Of a stretch of DNA of 64,000 nucleotides, positions 18,271 to 33,466 are shown piece after piece. The notes under the pieces were generated by a model that was given only the letters and a program-made list of their open reading frames with translations, was not told where the DNA came from and ran no database searches. The stretch comes from Mesaphorura yosii (Eukaryota > Arthropoda > Collembola > Poduromorpha > Tullbergiidae): NCBI GenBank assembly GCA_009869945.1, contig WIXG01000019.1:310001-374000 (forward strand), read 5' to 3'. A program made the position numbers and the translations under genes. Every line of letters begins with the position of its first letter. Position 1 is the first letter of the stretch.

Positions 18271-21059
18271 ATGGAGGCGGAAACTGAAACTCAGGTTGAA
18301 GACAACGTCCCCGTCCAGGCACCGACAGCGGAGCCCGAGCCCAGTGACACCACTGAGACCACTGCCGATGTGCAGCAGGATAACGTCCCTGATAAAACCG
18401 AAACCGAGCTCGAAGCCTCGGGCTCAATTGATTCGAAGGAGGACGATCAGAGGGAACGGGCCAGCGTTCTGAAGCTGCACAGTTCGAGAAACAGCAACAA
18501 ATCACCTGTACTTACGTCGAATAATTCGATGACCGGTGCCGGTGCGCCAGCAGAAGATTGTGAAATGAGGAATCTGGAGGAATACGAACCTGGAAGCTCG
18601 TCCCTCACCACGCCGCTGTCGTCGTCGGACCAGGAACAGACGCCGAGATCATCGGTATGTATGCCTGAATTTTTACTTAATTTCGAACTAAGACCAATAA
18701 TGCCACCAGTTGGGGTCTCATGTACGAGTTGTCGATTTGTTGGGCCTTGCGCCCTGGTTTTTGTTTTGGTGTCACGCCTGGCACACCTGCAATTAGCAAT
18801 TGTTACCAAGTGATTGATCTGTGCGGATACGGGCATTGCACGACCATTTGAGGCGATTATCTGATGTGCCTTTTTCTGCCTTTCTGCTTACAGAGTGAAG
18901 CTGATGGTGGTGACGGCGAGAAGAGCGAGAAGGGGGAAGGAACGACCGACCATGGCCACAAGAATAATTCAGCAGGCGCCTTGAACAACAACAATGGCGT
19001 TGTGCACAACTTTTCCGGGACAAACATCTCCAAGCGCAGTGTCACGCTTCAAATGTTGCTGGCAGCCGGCATTCTTAAGCCTGGTGATGGAACAATGAGC
19101 CTGGAGTATCACGTAAGGACTGTTGTTTAGAATTGTCAATTATGTGGGCTGATCGATAATGAATTCTTGCCATTGCCATTTACTACTCGCAGGGCCAAAA
19201 ATTTATGGGTGACCTGCTAGAAAATGGGCAGATTCGGTCGCAAGAAACGTCACAAGAATTTTCCTCGCCTTCAGCCTGGGCCACGGCTTGCAAACAAATC
19301 ATCAACCCGGAGAAGCACTCGCGGAAGTCAGGATGCGGCTGGGCATCTATCAAGCATCGAAGTAAGCAACGGATGAGGATAAGAAGGAAGAACCTTCTTT
19401 AATATTGTGGTACTACGCAACGAGTGCAAACATGTAAACGGTGATTAACTCTTTGTAGACTTGAAGCTCGACTACTACAAAACAGTCTGGTTCAAGCGAC
19501 TCCGCGAAGGGTCCATTGACATAAAGCACATTTCCAACGGAGCCTCCTCGTCTTCGAGCGAGACTGAAGACGACGAATCCCAATTTTGTGTTCTGAAATT
19601 TGGGGAGCACTTTGAGAAAAGTCCGAGTTTCCTCTCTGCGCAACAAATGGGAGCAAAAGTAAGTGACGTTGACTTATTGCTTATTGTTGAAAAGAAGAAA
19701 ACTAAATCGTGGCGGATTTTTCAGATTCTGATCTCGTGCACGGATTTCAAAGCTTTAGATCGCCTCCAGCCATTTCACGTGCAAGTCTCGACCGAAGCAC
19801 TTGCGTTAGCAGACTTGCACTGCAACATGGTCAACAGCGAATGTCTCGGCTACATTTCTGGACGCTGGAACGGAGACCAAAATTGTAAGGCATAATCATC
19901 ATTGGGCTTAATGAACAGGGGATCATTTCGAGGGCTTTAACTCGATTCAGGTTTACGAATGGAGGCGGTTCATCCCACGCGAATCCTCGTCCCTCACTCC
20001 AGCTCCTCCGAATGTGATATGGAGCGAAATAGAGTGGCCCTAGACATCCACAAGCTGGGCCACGACGTGGTGGGCTGGTACCATTCACACCCGAAGGCGC
20101 CTCCTTACCCGACCAAGGACGACGTGGCGAAGCAGCTAGACTATCAGGTCATGATGAAGGGCGCGTCGGAGTCTGCGTACATTCCTTGCGTCGGCGTTAT
20201 CATCTCACCGATCTGCTATACGAGTCAGGATGGATCCAAGAAATCTCAGATGCAGTTGTACTGGGTTTTGCCGCCTCCTGACAATCGTCCACTGGAAATG
20301 GGGCGCCCGATGAAGATTGATTATGAAGCATACTCCGACAACAACTTTAGCCCACCGAAATTGCTTTCTGATATTGTAAGCCTTCAAATCCGTACTCAAT
20401 TCGCAGGGTATGATCATATTTTCGCCCTTTTCGATTGTAGAATACCGTCTTGAATTATTACAAGGAAGAAAAGTCACAAATTGACTTGAACGACTTGACC
20501 ATTGGAAAATTCGAACGATTGAAGGTATGCAGGTCATTCCTGATTAACTTGGTTGCGATGGTACTCGTATATTTAATGCTCAATGCATCTACAGGAATCG
20601 TTGTCCTCGAATATACCTGAATTGAGAGGAAACGACAAATTCTGGACGGACTTGAAGGATCTGTTCTCATCTCCCATTTCCATTGCAACTGCACCTTCGC
20701 CAAAATTGAGCTCGCCTGCCCCCAAGATTCCCAAAGTGGACGACGCAGATGCGGAGCCGGAGCCCGGGTCGGCTGCTTCTTCAGACGGTGGCGGTGAGCG
20801 AAACCACCACGAGACGTCAAACAACTCCGCCGCGGGTTCGTGCCCCTCCTCCCCGGAACCAGAACCAGACCAAGCGAGGGATACGGTCTGTTCCGCCTCT
20901 TCGTCCAAATCCAGACACGGGCACGGGTGTGTTCCTGCGGACGCGGACCTCGAAGCTTCGGCTCCCGAGCCGAACGCGGATGAGACGTCAAACGCGGTAG
21001 CTTCTCCGGCTTCAAAAGCCGACTCGGAGCCTCAGCCTGAGCCAATGGAAGTTGCCTAG
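18271..21059 (+). CDS. MPND: MPN domain-containing protein (RAMA + JAMM)
   Basis: Predicted zinc metalloprotease of the JAMM/MPN+ class, orthologous in layout to animal MPND, which reads methylated DNA through its RAMA domain. Eight exons: 18271-18654, 18894-19112, 19193-19361, 19459-19658, 19725-19884, 19951-20375, 20441-20524, 20595-21059; 701 residues. The N-terminus is acidic and disordered; the RAMA domain runs from about SVTLQMLLAAGIL through WFKRL; the MPN domain includes LVPHSS, then GWYHSHP with His422 and His424 and Asp435 at the expected spacing. The usual Ser of the JAMM motif is Thr here. A candidate activating Glu lies in NSECLGYISG. The C-terminal ~150 residues are Glu/Pro/Ser-rich. 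Human MPND is shorter; the extra length is in the disordered ends. A poly(A) signal lies at 21421. Confidence 0.93.
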
Positions 21060-21420
21060 AAAACTTTAATCCCTTGAGATTTGGGAAGACTCAAATTGAA
21101 CTGTACATACTTCACAGGGCAGAAAGTATACAAGATAGTATTATTTGTTAACTTATGACATTGTGCAACTATACTCGTTACGAATGATCTGAGACAAACG
21201 ACCAGCTAAGCCAGCAAACTGCTTTCTGTACCATAAAATAGGAAAAGAAGAATGCTATTTTAAGGAGGCTTAGCCATATTTTAGCACACAAATGTATTAA
21301 TTTTAATTACGCGATCAGCAACCTATCAACATCAGCTGTTCATGAATGTACATAGTTTTGGTAACTCAAGTTAGATTTTAGTGCGAGTGAAGGAAGTGTT
21401 TTAGCAATTTTGTATTTTAC

Positions 21421-21426
21421 AATAAA
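21421..21426 (+). terminator. Poly(A) signal AATAAA (MPND)
   Basis: AATAAA 362 bases after the MPND stop codon and upstream of the TMTC4 start; the likely 3' end signal of MPND. Confidence 0.6.
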
Positions 21427-21760
21427 AGCATGAAGAGAGGGACTCAACATTTAAGCAGAATCTGAAGTTATTCAGCCCATTTCATTCACAGTACGCGGAA
21501 GAATTGCAACGCTGCACACGGCTGTTTTTCTTTGCTTTTGCACTCCTGCCCCGCAACAATGGGCTCAGGCTCAGAGAATCGCCGAGCAGACGCATCGCAT
21601 CGAAAATCGAATCACATGTTTCTCCTTCAATCTTTCCTGAGTCGCGGCCGGAATGCAAACAACACGAAAACTTCAAATTTGGACGCAGCTAGAAAAATAC
21701 CGGTGCAAGTGAAACATGTCACAAACTGATGTAATGTCAGTTCAACGTTACTGATCTTGG

Positions 21761-24569
21761 ATGAAGGGTGAAGAGAAGATGTCGCCTGCAAGTTTCGGAC
21801 ACAAGCACCATCATCACAAAGTTCGTCGAAGGCTAGTGATTCTGTTCATTCTGGGGAGCGCATCAGTTTTGCCAACGCTGTGGGGCACTTTCATCTTTGA
21901 CGACGGGGAAGCCATTGCCAAGAACGAAGACGTCATCGCCAAGGACAAGAGCACCATCGTACAAATACTCCGGCATGATTTCTGGGGAGCCAAACTATCG
22001 CATCCGCAGTCACACAAATCGTATCGCCCGTTGACGACTTTGACGTACAGGTAAAGTAAAGCCAAAGCCAAGATACAGAAATACAGATTTAAGCTGCAGA
22101 AATCATGAATCAATTTTAATCTGGACTTGCAGACTCGACTTTCAGCTATGGGGACACAGAGATCTCGCATACAACATGCGGCTGATCGACCTTCTTATCC
22201 ACGGAGTCAACTGCAGCCTCGTCTACCTGTTCCTCAGAAAATGCGTCTCATCCTCGTCTCCGCCAGCGCCAGCCGCACAGGAGGCCACCGGGGTCGTTCA
22301 GAGTCTGAACGCCAATGCCAACGGCAGCGCCGGCATTCCTCGCAAATCAAGCCAACAAGGAAGACAAGAATCGAATCCGCGTATCAGCAAGGATGAAGTT
22401 TGCTTCTGGGCGTCCGTCCTCTTTGCCGTGCACCCGATTCACGTGGAGCCCGTCGGCACACTCGTCGGTCGCGCAGATTTGCTATCGGCGCTCACTTTCC
22501 TGCTCGCGTACGTGCTGATCTCTGAGGAACCAAGCATGAGCACAACAATTCAACTGGTGACGGTCGGGATTATTGGGTCGCTGTTTAAGGAAAACACGAT
22601 CGTGATACTCGTAAGCAGTCATAAATTACAATGCGAAGCCCTTACATTACATTACATTAAGTACCAGACCTGTCTAAAAGCGTGTCAACCTGACAGGATG
22701 ACATTTTAGAATGAATTTTATGAGTATAAGGAAACGGCTTCTTCAATCGCAGGTATTTTACATTGGCATTCACATCCTGAAACTGAAAACATTCCGAAGC
22801 ATTAAACCCAGCGCCTTAGCTTATCACGCCTTGACACTCTTGGCTGGCTTCCTCTTCGTTCAATGGCGTCTGTGGTTCCAAAACGGACCTCCAGTCTTCC
22901 AGCCTTGTGATAATCCTGCCGTATTTGCAGCGAGGAACTTCACGAAGGTATGCGGCTCTTCCCCATCCTTGTTTCGACCCATTCAGACTTGGTTCTTGGT
23001 TGATGTCAGATTTCTAGCGTCGTCTACATTTGGTTATTCAACGCTTTCCTTTTGGTTTGCCCGATGTGGCTCTGCTACGACTGGTCGATGGGCTGCATCG
23101 CATTGATAGAATCTCCACTCGACGTCAGATTTGGTATAATAGTGCTCGCGATTGGAGCCGCCGCAATATTTCTGTACAAATCACGTCGGTCCAAGTACGT
23201 TCTGCATTTCTGTTTATTCCCAAAGCTGATTAAGCTTCCGCATGACGAAATTGACGCATCGGTTAATCGTTACTCGCTGCTCTTTCGCCAGGATAATTCT
23301 GATCTCCGTATTTATCTCGGCATCCACCTTCCTCCCGTCCTCCAATCTGCTGGTCACGGTTGGATTCGTCATTGCTGAAAGAAACCTGTATCTGGTTTCA
23401 ATCGGATTCTGCCTGCTCACTGCACACACCTTCACAGCCAAAAACAGACTGCCGTTTCTGGTGTTTGTGGCTGTCCTGTTTTTCTCGCGATCTGTGCACC
23501 GATCAGTTCAGTGGACTTCACAAGACAAACTCTTCAATGCTGGGCTTCAAGTAAGCTGGGAAATAGAATTTGAGCTCCGTCAGTTGACGCGTGTTCTGTT
23601 CTGATTTTATGCTGCCACTCACTGCCTTGCAGGTTTGTCCACGAAACGCGAAGATTCATTACAACCTCGGCACAATTTACGGCGAAGCAGGGAACACGTC
23701 CCTTGCTATTCGAGCGTACAGAAAAGCAATTCATCTTCGACCTGACTATTACCAGTCCATGAATAATCTTGGCAACATTCTCAGGACGTCTGGCAGACTG
23801 GACGAAGCTGAGTACTGGCTGAGGCATGCCGTCCAAACGAAGTAAGTCAAAATTGACACTGCCCGTCCAAAGGCATTTGACGTCTACTGTTCATTCTGAG
23901 CAAATCCGTGCTACTTTCTTGCAGGGAGGATTTTCCTCCGGCTTGGATGAATCTCGGCATTGTTCTCAGTCACAAAAATCCAAGTGAAGCTTTAAAATGC
24001 TATAAGCGAGCTTTGCAGCTTCGAAGGCGGTATCCAGATTGTGAGTACAACCTCGGCAATTTGGTAAGTAAACTAGCGCCACGTCGTGAACTTGAACCAC
24101 TTAAAGAAGCTAGTTTTATCTTGTGATCCAGTACTTGGACCTAGGCAAGTCGGACTTAGCCTTGGAGTCTTGGAAAAAAGCCATCAGCCTGAACCCCAAG
24201 CACACGCAAGCCTGGATCAACCTCGTGGTTCTTCTCGACCAGCAGGAGAAACTGACTGAAGCTCAGGAGTGGGGCCTGAAAGCCCTCAAGTTCATGCGTG
24301 ACGACGACACGCTGCAGTTTGTGCTTGGAAATGTCGCTGGAAAGCTGAAGCAGTACAATCACGCCGAGAAGCACTTTAAGACAGCCATTGAGATTTGTTT
24401 GCTAAGGGAGAAACCCGTTCCCGCGAAGTACTGGGCGAATTTGGGCGTGCTTTTCCATCGCTGGGGAAAGAGTCTGGACGCAGTAAAGTATTATGAAGAG
24501 GCTTTAAGACTGGATCCGACGCTCGAGTCGGCCAAGAAGAATTTAGACATGTTGACCTTTCGCGAGTGA
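21761..24569 (+). CDS. TMTC4: TMTC4: transmembrane and TPR protein O-mannosyltransferase
   Basis: ER membrane protein of the TMTC family, which O-mannosylates cadherins. Exons: 21761-22050, 22133-22610, 22753-22947, 23010-23194, 23292-23550, 23633-23841, 23925-24063, 24132-24569; 730 residues (human 741). After the first membrane helix comes the luminal FIFDDGEAI with the DD pair typical of GT-C enzymes, then HDFWG, SHKSYRPLT, VHPIHVEPVGTLVGRADLL, and CYDWSMGCIAL, all characteristic of TMTC4 rather than TMTC1-3. From residue ~470 tandem TPRs follow (KIHYNLGTIYGEAGN, AMNNLGN-type repeats). A Ser/Asn-rich insertion lies at about residues 133-170 in a loop. Two ATGs are near the start; the first, 21761, is used but 21779 is possible. 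A poly(A) signal is at 24623. Confidence 0.95.
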
Positions 24570-24622
24570 TACATACTACAGGAATTGTGGGATTACTCGT
24601 TCCAATACTTTTTTATGTGTTT

Positions 24623-24628
24623 AATAAA
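24623..24628 (+). terminator. Poly(A) signal AATAAA (TMTC4)
   Basis: AATAAA 54 bases after the TMTC4 stop codon. Confidence 0.65.
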
Positions 24629-25046
24629 AGTTTCGCATTGCTGTTTTAATTCTTATCCGGGCAGTACTTCAGAACCAACTCCCTACGTAAAGCCAAAGAA
24701 AAACAAAGACCACACACGTGAATCTCACACACGATCGAATTTTTGCACTCACCCTTCATGAGTTGTGAGTTGAGTTGTGTCCAACGACGGACCAGTGTTC
24801 TTGGAAACGCAATGCAACGGTTCGGAAGAAGCACAACACCTCTGCGAAAAACATTGGGCAAGCAGGGCGAGAGCACAACAAAACTCATTCGCCCAATCAA
24901 TCTATCAATTTTGAGAATTTTGAGCCTGCACTGCATTGCTTGGTCTTTGAGAACGAACTCACTTGCGTCTGCCTGCTGATGAGTTTCCTCTTGGAACAAT
25001 CTCGCCCTCGTCTTGGACCTCGACTGATCGCAATCACAAGTTTGCA

Positions 25047-26285
25047 ATGGCACTCTTGACAACTTACTCGGAGACTGTACGCCTGAAGTACAAAACCAAC
25101 TTTTGTTCGCTCGGGACACTTTTCAACGCATTCATTTTGATGCTGGCGTTGATCGTGCCTTATCTCATTTGTTATCGAACTCAAGGTAACCACGCACGTA
25201 TTTACCTTTTCTACTCGCACGAAAATCCTAAAGAGTCGTCGTTCTTGAAGGATTCTGGGTGAAACTGGAGCAAGTTCACGAGCAGCCCGTCATTCAATTC
25301 AAGCACGAGGCAATGCTCATTCTGGAGACGACACAGCTGAACCGGGGACCGGAGACGCTCATCTGGACAACTCTGCCAGGACTGTACACAATGCTCCCCA
25401 AGAAAGTGACGCCATTCGTCATGGTAAGAAGCCTCTCTCGACTTGGTTTGCATTTGCATCGCTCGTACGATGAGAGTTGAGGCATTCGCACTTTGACTTT
25501 CTGCAATTGCAATTGCTTTCAGTCGAGAGAAGGCGATGACAACATGGACCGGATTAAAGAATACCTCGACATTGAAATCTCGATCCCCGTCTCAAATACG
25601 ACCACCGTTCACGGTGCCCACCTCCTTCTCGTGTTCGATTACCGGATTTACGTAAGTTTTCTCGGTCTGGAATCTAGACCTGAGGTTCGTATTAATTCTG
25701 ATTCTCTGCCCTTTAATTCCTGCAGAGGTACGCCACCCTGCAAATGGAATCTCTCATCTACGCTGGCTACAGCACCGGTGTCAAGGGAAATCGTTTCGAA
25801 TTCTTCGGCGACATCGCCCTCGTTCAGAAACAGCCTCTCTGGACTCGCGTTCGGGACGAGCGATACAACGTGCCCGTCCTCCCAAGAAACAGCGTCACAA
25901 TGAGCGATTATTCGTTGACAAAGATTCTCAGTGATTACAGCATGCAAAATGGTAGGCAATTCATTGCTTCAGAAACTACAACAGATTCGTTAATGCTTTT
26001 TACTGTTTTTTTTTTACTGCAGTGAGCACAAAGCTGACGAATGAGTACAAGTTATGGCTGGACACTCCATCGGGAAGTGACGACTTTGTGGTGAAAGGTC
26101 GGGTTTATTACCCGGAGCAGACGTACGAGTGCTGGGCTGGGTTTTGGAACACACTCAAGTGGGCATGGATTCAGTATATCGCAGTGTTCCTCGTCGTGGG
26201 ACTCATTCTCAAGAAATTCCAGCGATGCGTCTACAAAGCAAACTTCTTTGAGACGTACCTCAAAAGGCCTTGGGATCAGAAATAA
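25047..26285 (+). CDS. TMEM231: TMEM231, ciliary transition-zone protein
   Basis: Member of the MKS/B9 complex that forms the diffusion barrier at the base of cilia. Exons: 25047-25185, 25251-25423, 25523-25651, 25726-25951, 26023-26285; 309 residues, as in other animals. Layout is typical: a short cytosolic N-terminus, a membrane helix (about 22-43), a large luminal domain, and a second membrane helix near residues 262-284 (WIQYIAVFLVVGLIL). Recognised motifs include YSETVRLKYKTNFCS at the start, LLLVFDYRI in the middle and YYPEQTYECWAGFWNTLKWAWIQY before the final helix is split here as YYPEQTYEC and GFWNTLKWAWIQY. In arthropods it implies ciliated sensory neurons or sperm. It is convergent with TIMM21, the two stops being 191 bases apart. 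Confidence 0.93.
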
Positions 26286-26409
26286 TTGCCAGTATCAGTA
26301 TTGAGCTAAATTGGCATTCTTTAAGCTCTTACTGTTTAGAGCAGTTTAACAGTTTATTTCAAAAATTGGACAGCACTTTTTAAGCGATCTACTTTATATT
26401 TCGTATATG

Positions 26410-26415
26410 AATAAA
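26410..26415 (+). terminator. Poly(A) signal AATAAA (TMEM231)
   Basis: AATAAA 125 bases after the TMEM231 stop, 61 bases before the opposed TIMM21 stop, so the two 3' UTRs probably meet or overlap. Confidence 0.6.
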
Positions 26416-26475
26416 TCTTGTACATTGTAATTAAATCAATATTTCAACATTTTTAAGGGCAGGCAGGAGGCACGT

Positions 26476-27607
26476 TCATGTGTCGATTGTGATTCTTCTG
26501 GGTGGGTAGCCATCCACGTCCACGACTAGGTAACTGTACTCGTACTTTCCATTCACGTTCTAGAAGAGATACGAATCATCAAACGTTCAGCGTACAACTT
26601 CCAATGTCAAGAGTACAATGAAGGAAGTTCCAGTAGACTTACGCCCTTCTTTTCCACGTGCACTGTCGCCTTATTAAACTTGCCTTCCAGATAGAATCTC
26701 ATACGCAGGATTTTGGTCTCCCCATGCAGAAATTGCTGATGTCTGCAAAACAAGACCAATAATTGTCAGATGAGTCAAGCAAAGAGGCTATCCCCTATCC
26801 CTGACTGGCCTGGCTCAGTCGACTTACGCAACATGACGCCTCCATCCTCTCCTAGTCTCCTCCCCGTAGCACTTGATTGGAGCTCCTAGGACATCCTGCA
26901 CCTCTTCGTTAGCTTTACATAACTTAAATGACTTGGTATAAATATTGTTCGGGCTGTCTTCAGAGAAAAGCTCTGAAAGAATGAAATATCCCATCGCGCA
27001 CGTGACTGCGATTCCGAGGAGTATCACGCCGCCGTAGGTAGCAGTCTTAGCGTTTTCCTTAACTGCAAATCAGAATAATGAGAAAATTGCCTCTTCAGAC
27101 GTGCTAAATAATGCACAAGAAAGTTAAGTTTTGATTACCTTTTTCACCCACTGAAAGTGTAACATGTCCGTCCCCGCGACCTTCTTGTTTCGAAATGGCC
27201 TTCGACGTGGAGCCACCAGTCTTGGATTTGCCATCAGTCGGGGAAGGTGTGCCAGTAGAAATCGAGAATGCCCTGACCAGCCTGACATCAGAGAAATTCA
27301 CTTCCTTCACTAACCCCAACGAGTTGGTGTGTCCGATTCCTTTTCTGCGATCGTGATAAGTTGAACCACACGCCCAGTAGGTTCGCCTGCTGTGTTGCAC
27401 CTGCGCCTTTCCAATCTCGGTGGCCTCATGCCTTTGGTTTGGGAAGTTTCGAACCAGCAGTGCCACCGTCGACAAATGTGACACGTTCTTCAAGTATTGT
27501 TGGAGGTGCTTTGATAATTGCGACGATCTCCACCGTACGTTGAAATTGCAAGAACTACAGGGACCGGTGGTACTGTGCAGCAAAACACGAACTTCTGTCA
27601 GCAACAT
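26476..27607 (-). CDS. TIMM21: TIMM21, mitochondrial inner-membrane import subunit
   Basis: Component of the TIM23 translocase that links it to the respiratory chain. Exons (minus): 27607-27139, 27062-26828, 26742-26643, 26559-26476; 295 residues. The long N-terminal part (about 165 residues) is rich in Arg, Ser, Gln and His and acts as presequence plus matrix segment. One membrane helix follows (GVILLGIAVTCAMGYFIL), then the conserved intermembrane-space domain: LFSEDSPNNIY, the motif GEETRRGWRRHVA, and a C-terminal strand ending YLVVDVDGYPPRR. The GE.TRRG.R.HV motif is diagnostic of Tim21. The exact N-terminal start is less certain than the rest; an upstream intron cannot be excluded. Confidence 0.92.
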
Positions 27608-30498
<2,891 letters not shown>

Positions 30499-31409
30499 TA
30501 GGTCGATGCTCAGGATATGAAATGCAATTTGGAAACGTCCATCAGTTCAGCTGGTCATCCACGTCTTCAAAATCAAGGTCAAGGTAGTTGTATTCCCGAC
30601 GGGATATAGATTCTCTCCATTCTCACATTCTCACCTTTACAACTTGCTAATCTTCAAATCCTCTTCGCCACGGGCATATCACTTTATCCCTAGCCCATTC
30701 AACCAACTGTCGTCACCACTGCTGATTTATTCCACGGCGAACTGACCTTCGCAAGTATTTTAATCGCCACCTTCAAAAATACGTAACGTAAATTGTAAAA
30801 GTATTCAAATCTATTCAGCAACAGCTTTAATACGTAGAAGCAGCGATTTTATGCGTCCCGTGTGATTATAATTTCTAACTTATTTTTTATACTTTACGTT
30901 ATGACTGAATTGAACATAGATTGATGATGATTTACCTGAAGGAGACTGCCAATGTGAGCAAGCCTTAGGAAGAGAATTAAACTGCGATGATGAGATTGAG
31001 AAGAGTTTATCACTTGCTAAATGCTAATTCTTACGTTACGTATTTATTTATTTTGTGACCACACAATTCGATTAGAAGTATATTACGTTTACATGCAATA
31101 CTACAATAATTAAGATTGTATTAATTGTTGATTCTGTGATACGAAGGAATTATTTAGTTCCATCGACTCGTAGTACTTATAATTATTGTACAAGAATTAC
31201 AGCTTCATTATTTTGTTTTCAGTCAATTGAAGCTATTCAAACTTTAAAAAGCTTCGACGCTCTTTGAATTCTCTATGCAAATGAATTTTACAAGCTAATA
31301 TATTCAAAGTTACCTTTTCATCTAACTCGCGTTGTTGAGATGGTTGCTGATTGCCAACAATAATGATCGTGTCAATAATCATGTCTTCATCGTTTGGATC
31401 CGTAAACAT

Positions 31410-31547
31410 GGGGGGTTCGGCCGAGCCCGATGTCAAATTCTGTCATGAAATTCATGAATCGTCATTCATCCAGATCTTTTAGCACACAACAAAATAAATC
31501 ATATTCAAAATTAAAGTTGCACTCCTTCGCTTAGCGTTTCAGCCGCC
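31410..31547. promoter_or_regulatory. Putative bidirectional promoter
   Basis: Only 138 bases separate the start codon of the interleaved minus-strand gene (ATG at 31409) from the start codon of SLC66A2 copy B (ATG at 31548). If both starts are right, the two genes share this short region. No TATA box is obvious. The true transcription starts may lie further out if there are 5' UTR introns. Confidence 0.35.
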
Positions 31548-32505
31548 ATGGTCATCGCCACCGCCGCCTCAATTCTCACGTCCTTCGAAGGTCTTTCCAT
31601 CTTGGTCGTCCGCCTCTTCATCATTTTCGGAGGTACGCTCGCGTTCATTCCACAGTACCTGCACATCAACGCGACGGACAACTCGGATGGCTTCTCGAAT
31701 TACGTCTCGCTGGCGCTCATCTCCGCAAGCTGCATTAAAATGTGCTACTGGTTCAGACGCGCGTATGACACGGCGCTCTTTGCTCAGTCGATCGTCAACA
31801 TTGCGACCATGCTGGCCATGCTCGATCTTCGCGTGCGAATCATGAATCGAACGCACTTCATCAGGGATGAGGAACGGCGGAGTCTTTTCAGTCAGTCTTC
31901 CAGCTCTTTTAATCACGCCATATGGCGGCATGGCACGGGCAGACGTGGTGTTGATGACTGAATTCCTTGTAGATGGAAATCTGAGCTACTTTTGGGACTG
32001 GACCGACATGCTATCTTACGTCCAGGCGATCATGCTCTTTATTCTCGCCCTCATCTTCCTCCTCATTCTGTGCGGCGACGTCCCACTCGTCCTGGATCTC
32101 CTTGCGTACGTGGCTGCTGCGGCCGAGACGGCAATGACGATGCCCCAGCTCATCGCCAACTACCGGAGAAAGTCTACGCAAGGCCTCAGCCGAGCAATGG
32201 TATCCGTTTGGATTGGAGCAGACGTGGCGAAGTTGGGCTACCTCGCAATGAACGACGTGCTATTTGCGTGGGTCCTGTGTGGAATTCTTCAGCTAGTCGT
32301 CGACATCGTCATCGGCCTCCAAATTCAGTACTACGGAGACGGGCCCTTATTCCCAGGCGGCGGCGGCTCAGGATCAGGAGTATCTGGCTTCGGCTTTGGC
32401 TCCAACTCTGGCCACGCTCTACCCCGTGCCAACCACGCCCATCAGCATGACCGTGACCGCCATGATGCTCACGACACGCACGACACTCAAGAGCACGAAT
32501 CATAA
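31548..32505 (+). CDS. PQ-loop transporter, SLC66A2 type, copy B (tandem paralogue)
   Basis: Second PQ-loop protein, also 291 residues, in only two exons (31548-31890, 31973-32505; 82-base intron). It retains FGGTLAFIPQYLHI, DGFSNYVSLALISA, YFWDWTDMLSYVQA, AMTMPQLIANYRRKSTQG and IGADVAKLGYL, so both PQ dipeptides are intact. The single intron falls in the same linker as the long intron of copy A, while the two other introns of copy A are absent. The tail is Gly/Ser-rich then His/Asp-rich, which copy A lacks. The ATG has an excellent context (GCCGCCATGG). Clear divergence from copy A makes this an old duplication, and the tail suggests a changed partner or metal binding (inference). Confidence 0.9.
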
Positions 32506-33466
32506 CGCAATCAAAATTCGCGTGGCGTGGGCCTGATCTCCGCAAATTCAAAATTGTCACCAAAATTCAACCAATTGGACTTTTCATACGTTTTATTACA
32601 GAATAAGTTCACAGTACACGTTTTACACTCACGTTTTACGACACAATGAATAAAATACACCAAACTGACCAAGACTCGACTCTGACTGTTCGATCATTCT
32701 TTCAAGCGCCTTCACAAAATATTTCATTTCGATTTTTCGATTGTCTCCGACGAGCTACAAAAATATTGGACACTGGATATGCGACTACCCATTTAGCCAT
32801 CGCCGCTATAGGTTTCTTTTATATAATTCTTTTAAACACGTAGACTTGATAAATATTCTAGACGATTACAAGATTAAGATTACCTTCCACAGACTATGTT
32901 TTGAACAACAACTCGATTAACCAATGATAATGAGCTGTGTGATAGTTGGTGGTTTGGAATTTGCGAATTCACCATCAGCGTTCACTCTCGTTGCAATTAA
33001 TTTTGGCTTGTCTGACTTAAACCACAAACATGTATCACATTACGCTTGTACACTCAGGGTTACTACTCGGTGTAGGATTGAAGGAGCACCATTCTCTTAG
33101 GAATCGGGGAATCAGGAATCAGGAGTACATTATCGTTATCAGTTCACCTTACGACCTAAACGTACGCGTACTTGACACGTGTCACTTTCAGTGTTTGACT
33201 GAACTCGTTAATCGATAATCGATCGATGTTAACTTGAGATTAAAGAACGAAGTAACGTTTGTAAAATAAACTGTCCAAACTTAAGAATAACAAAATGACG
33301 ACAAGTCTAAATTTACTTCACTTTCAAACTGAACGCCAACTAAACTAAAACCCTGCTTCTTTACTGAGCATACTCACTGAAAATGACAACTAACTTAATA
33401 TGGAGTGTAAAGTAAGGAACAAAAGGAATTCGCTCTTGGCTTGCGCGTAGCCTCTGCGCTTTAGCT
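32506..33466. other. Convergent intergenic region
   Basis: About 960 bases between the stop of SLC66A2 copy B and the stop of the HTH/coiled-coil gene. It should hold both 3' UTRs. AT-rich; nothing else recognised. Confidence 0.45.

Noticed and set aside
23052-23378. 108-codon frame running through TMTC4.
   Set aside because: It reads through an intron of TMTC4; the correct exon ends at 23194 and resumes at 23292.
31867-31972. In-frame ATG and read-through into SLC66A2 copy B's second exon without an intron.
   Set aside because: The homologous first half is in another frame, and an 82-base GT-AG intron at 31891-31972 joins both halves exactly as in copy A's linker.
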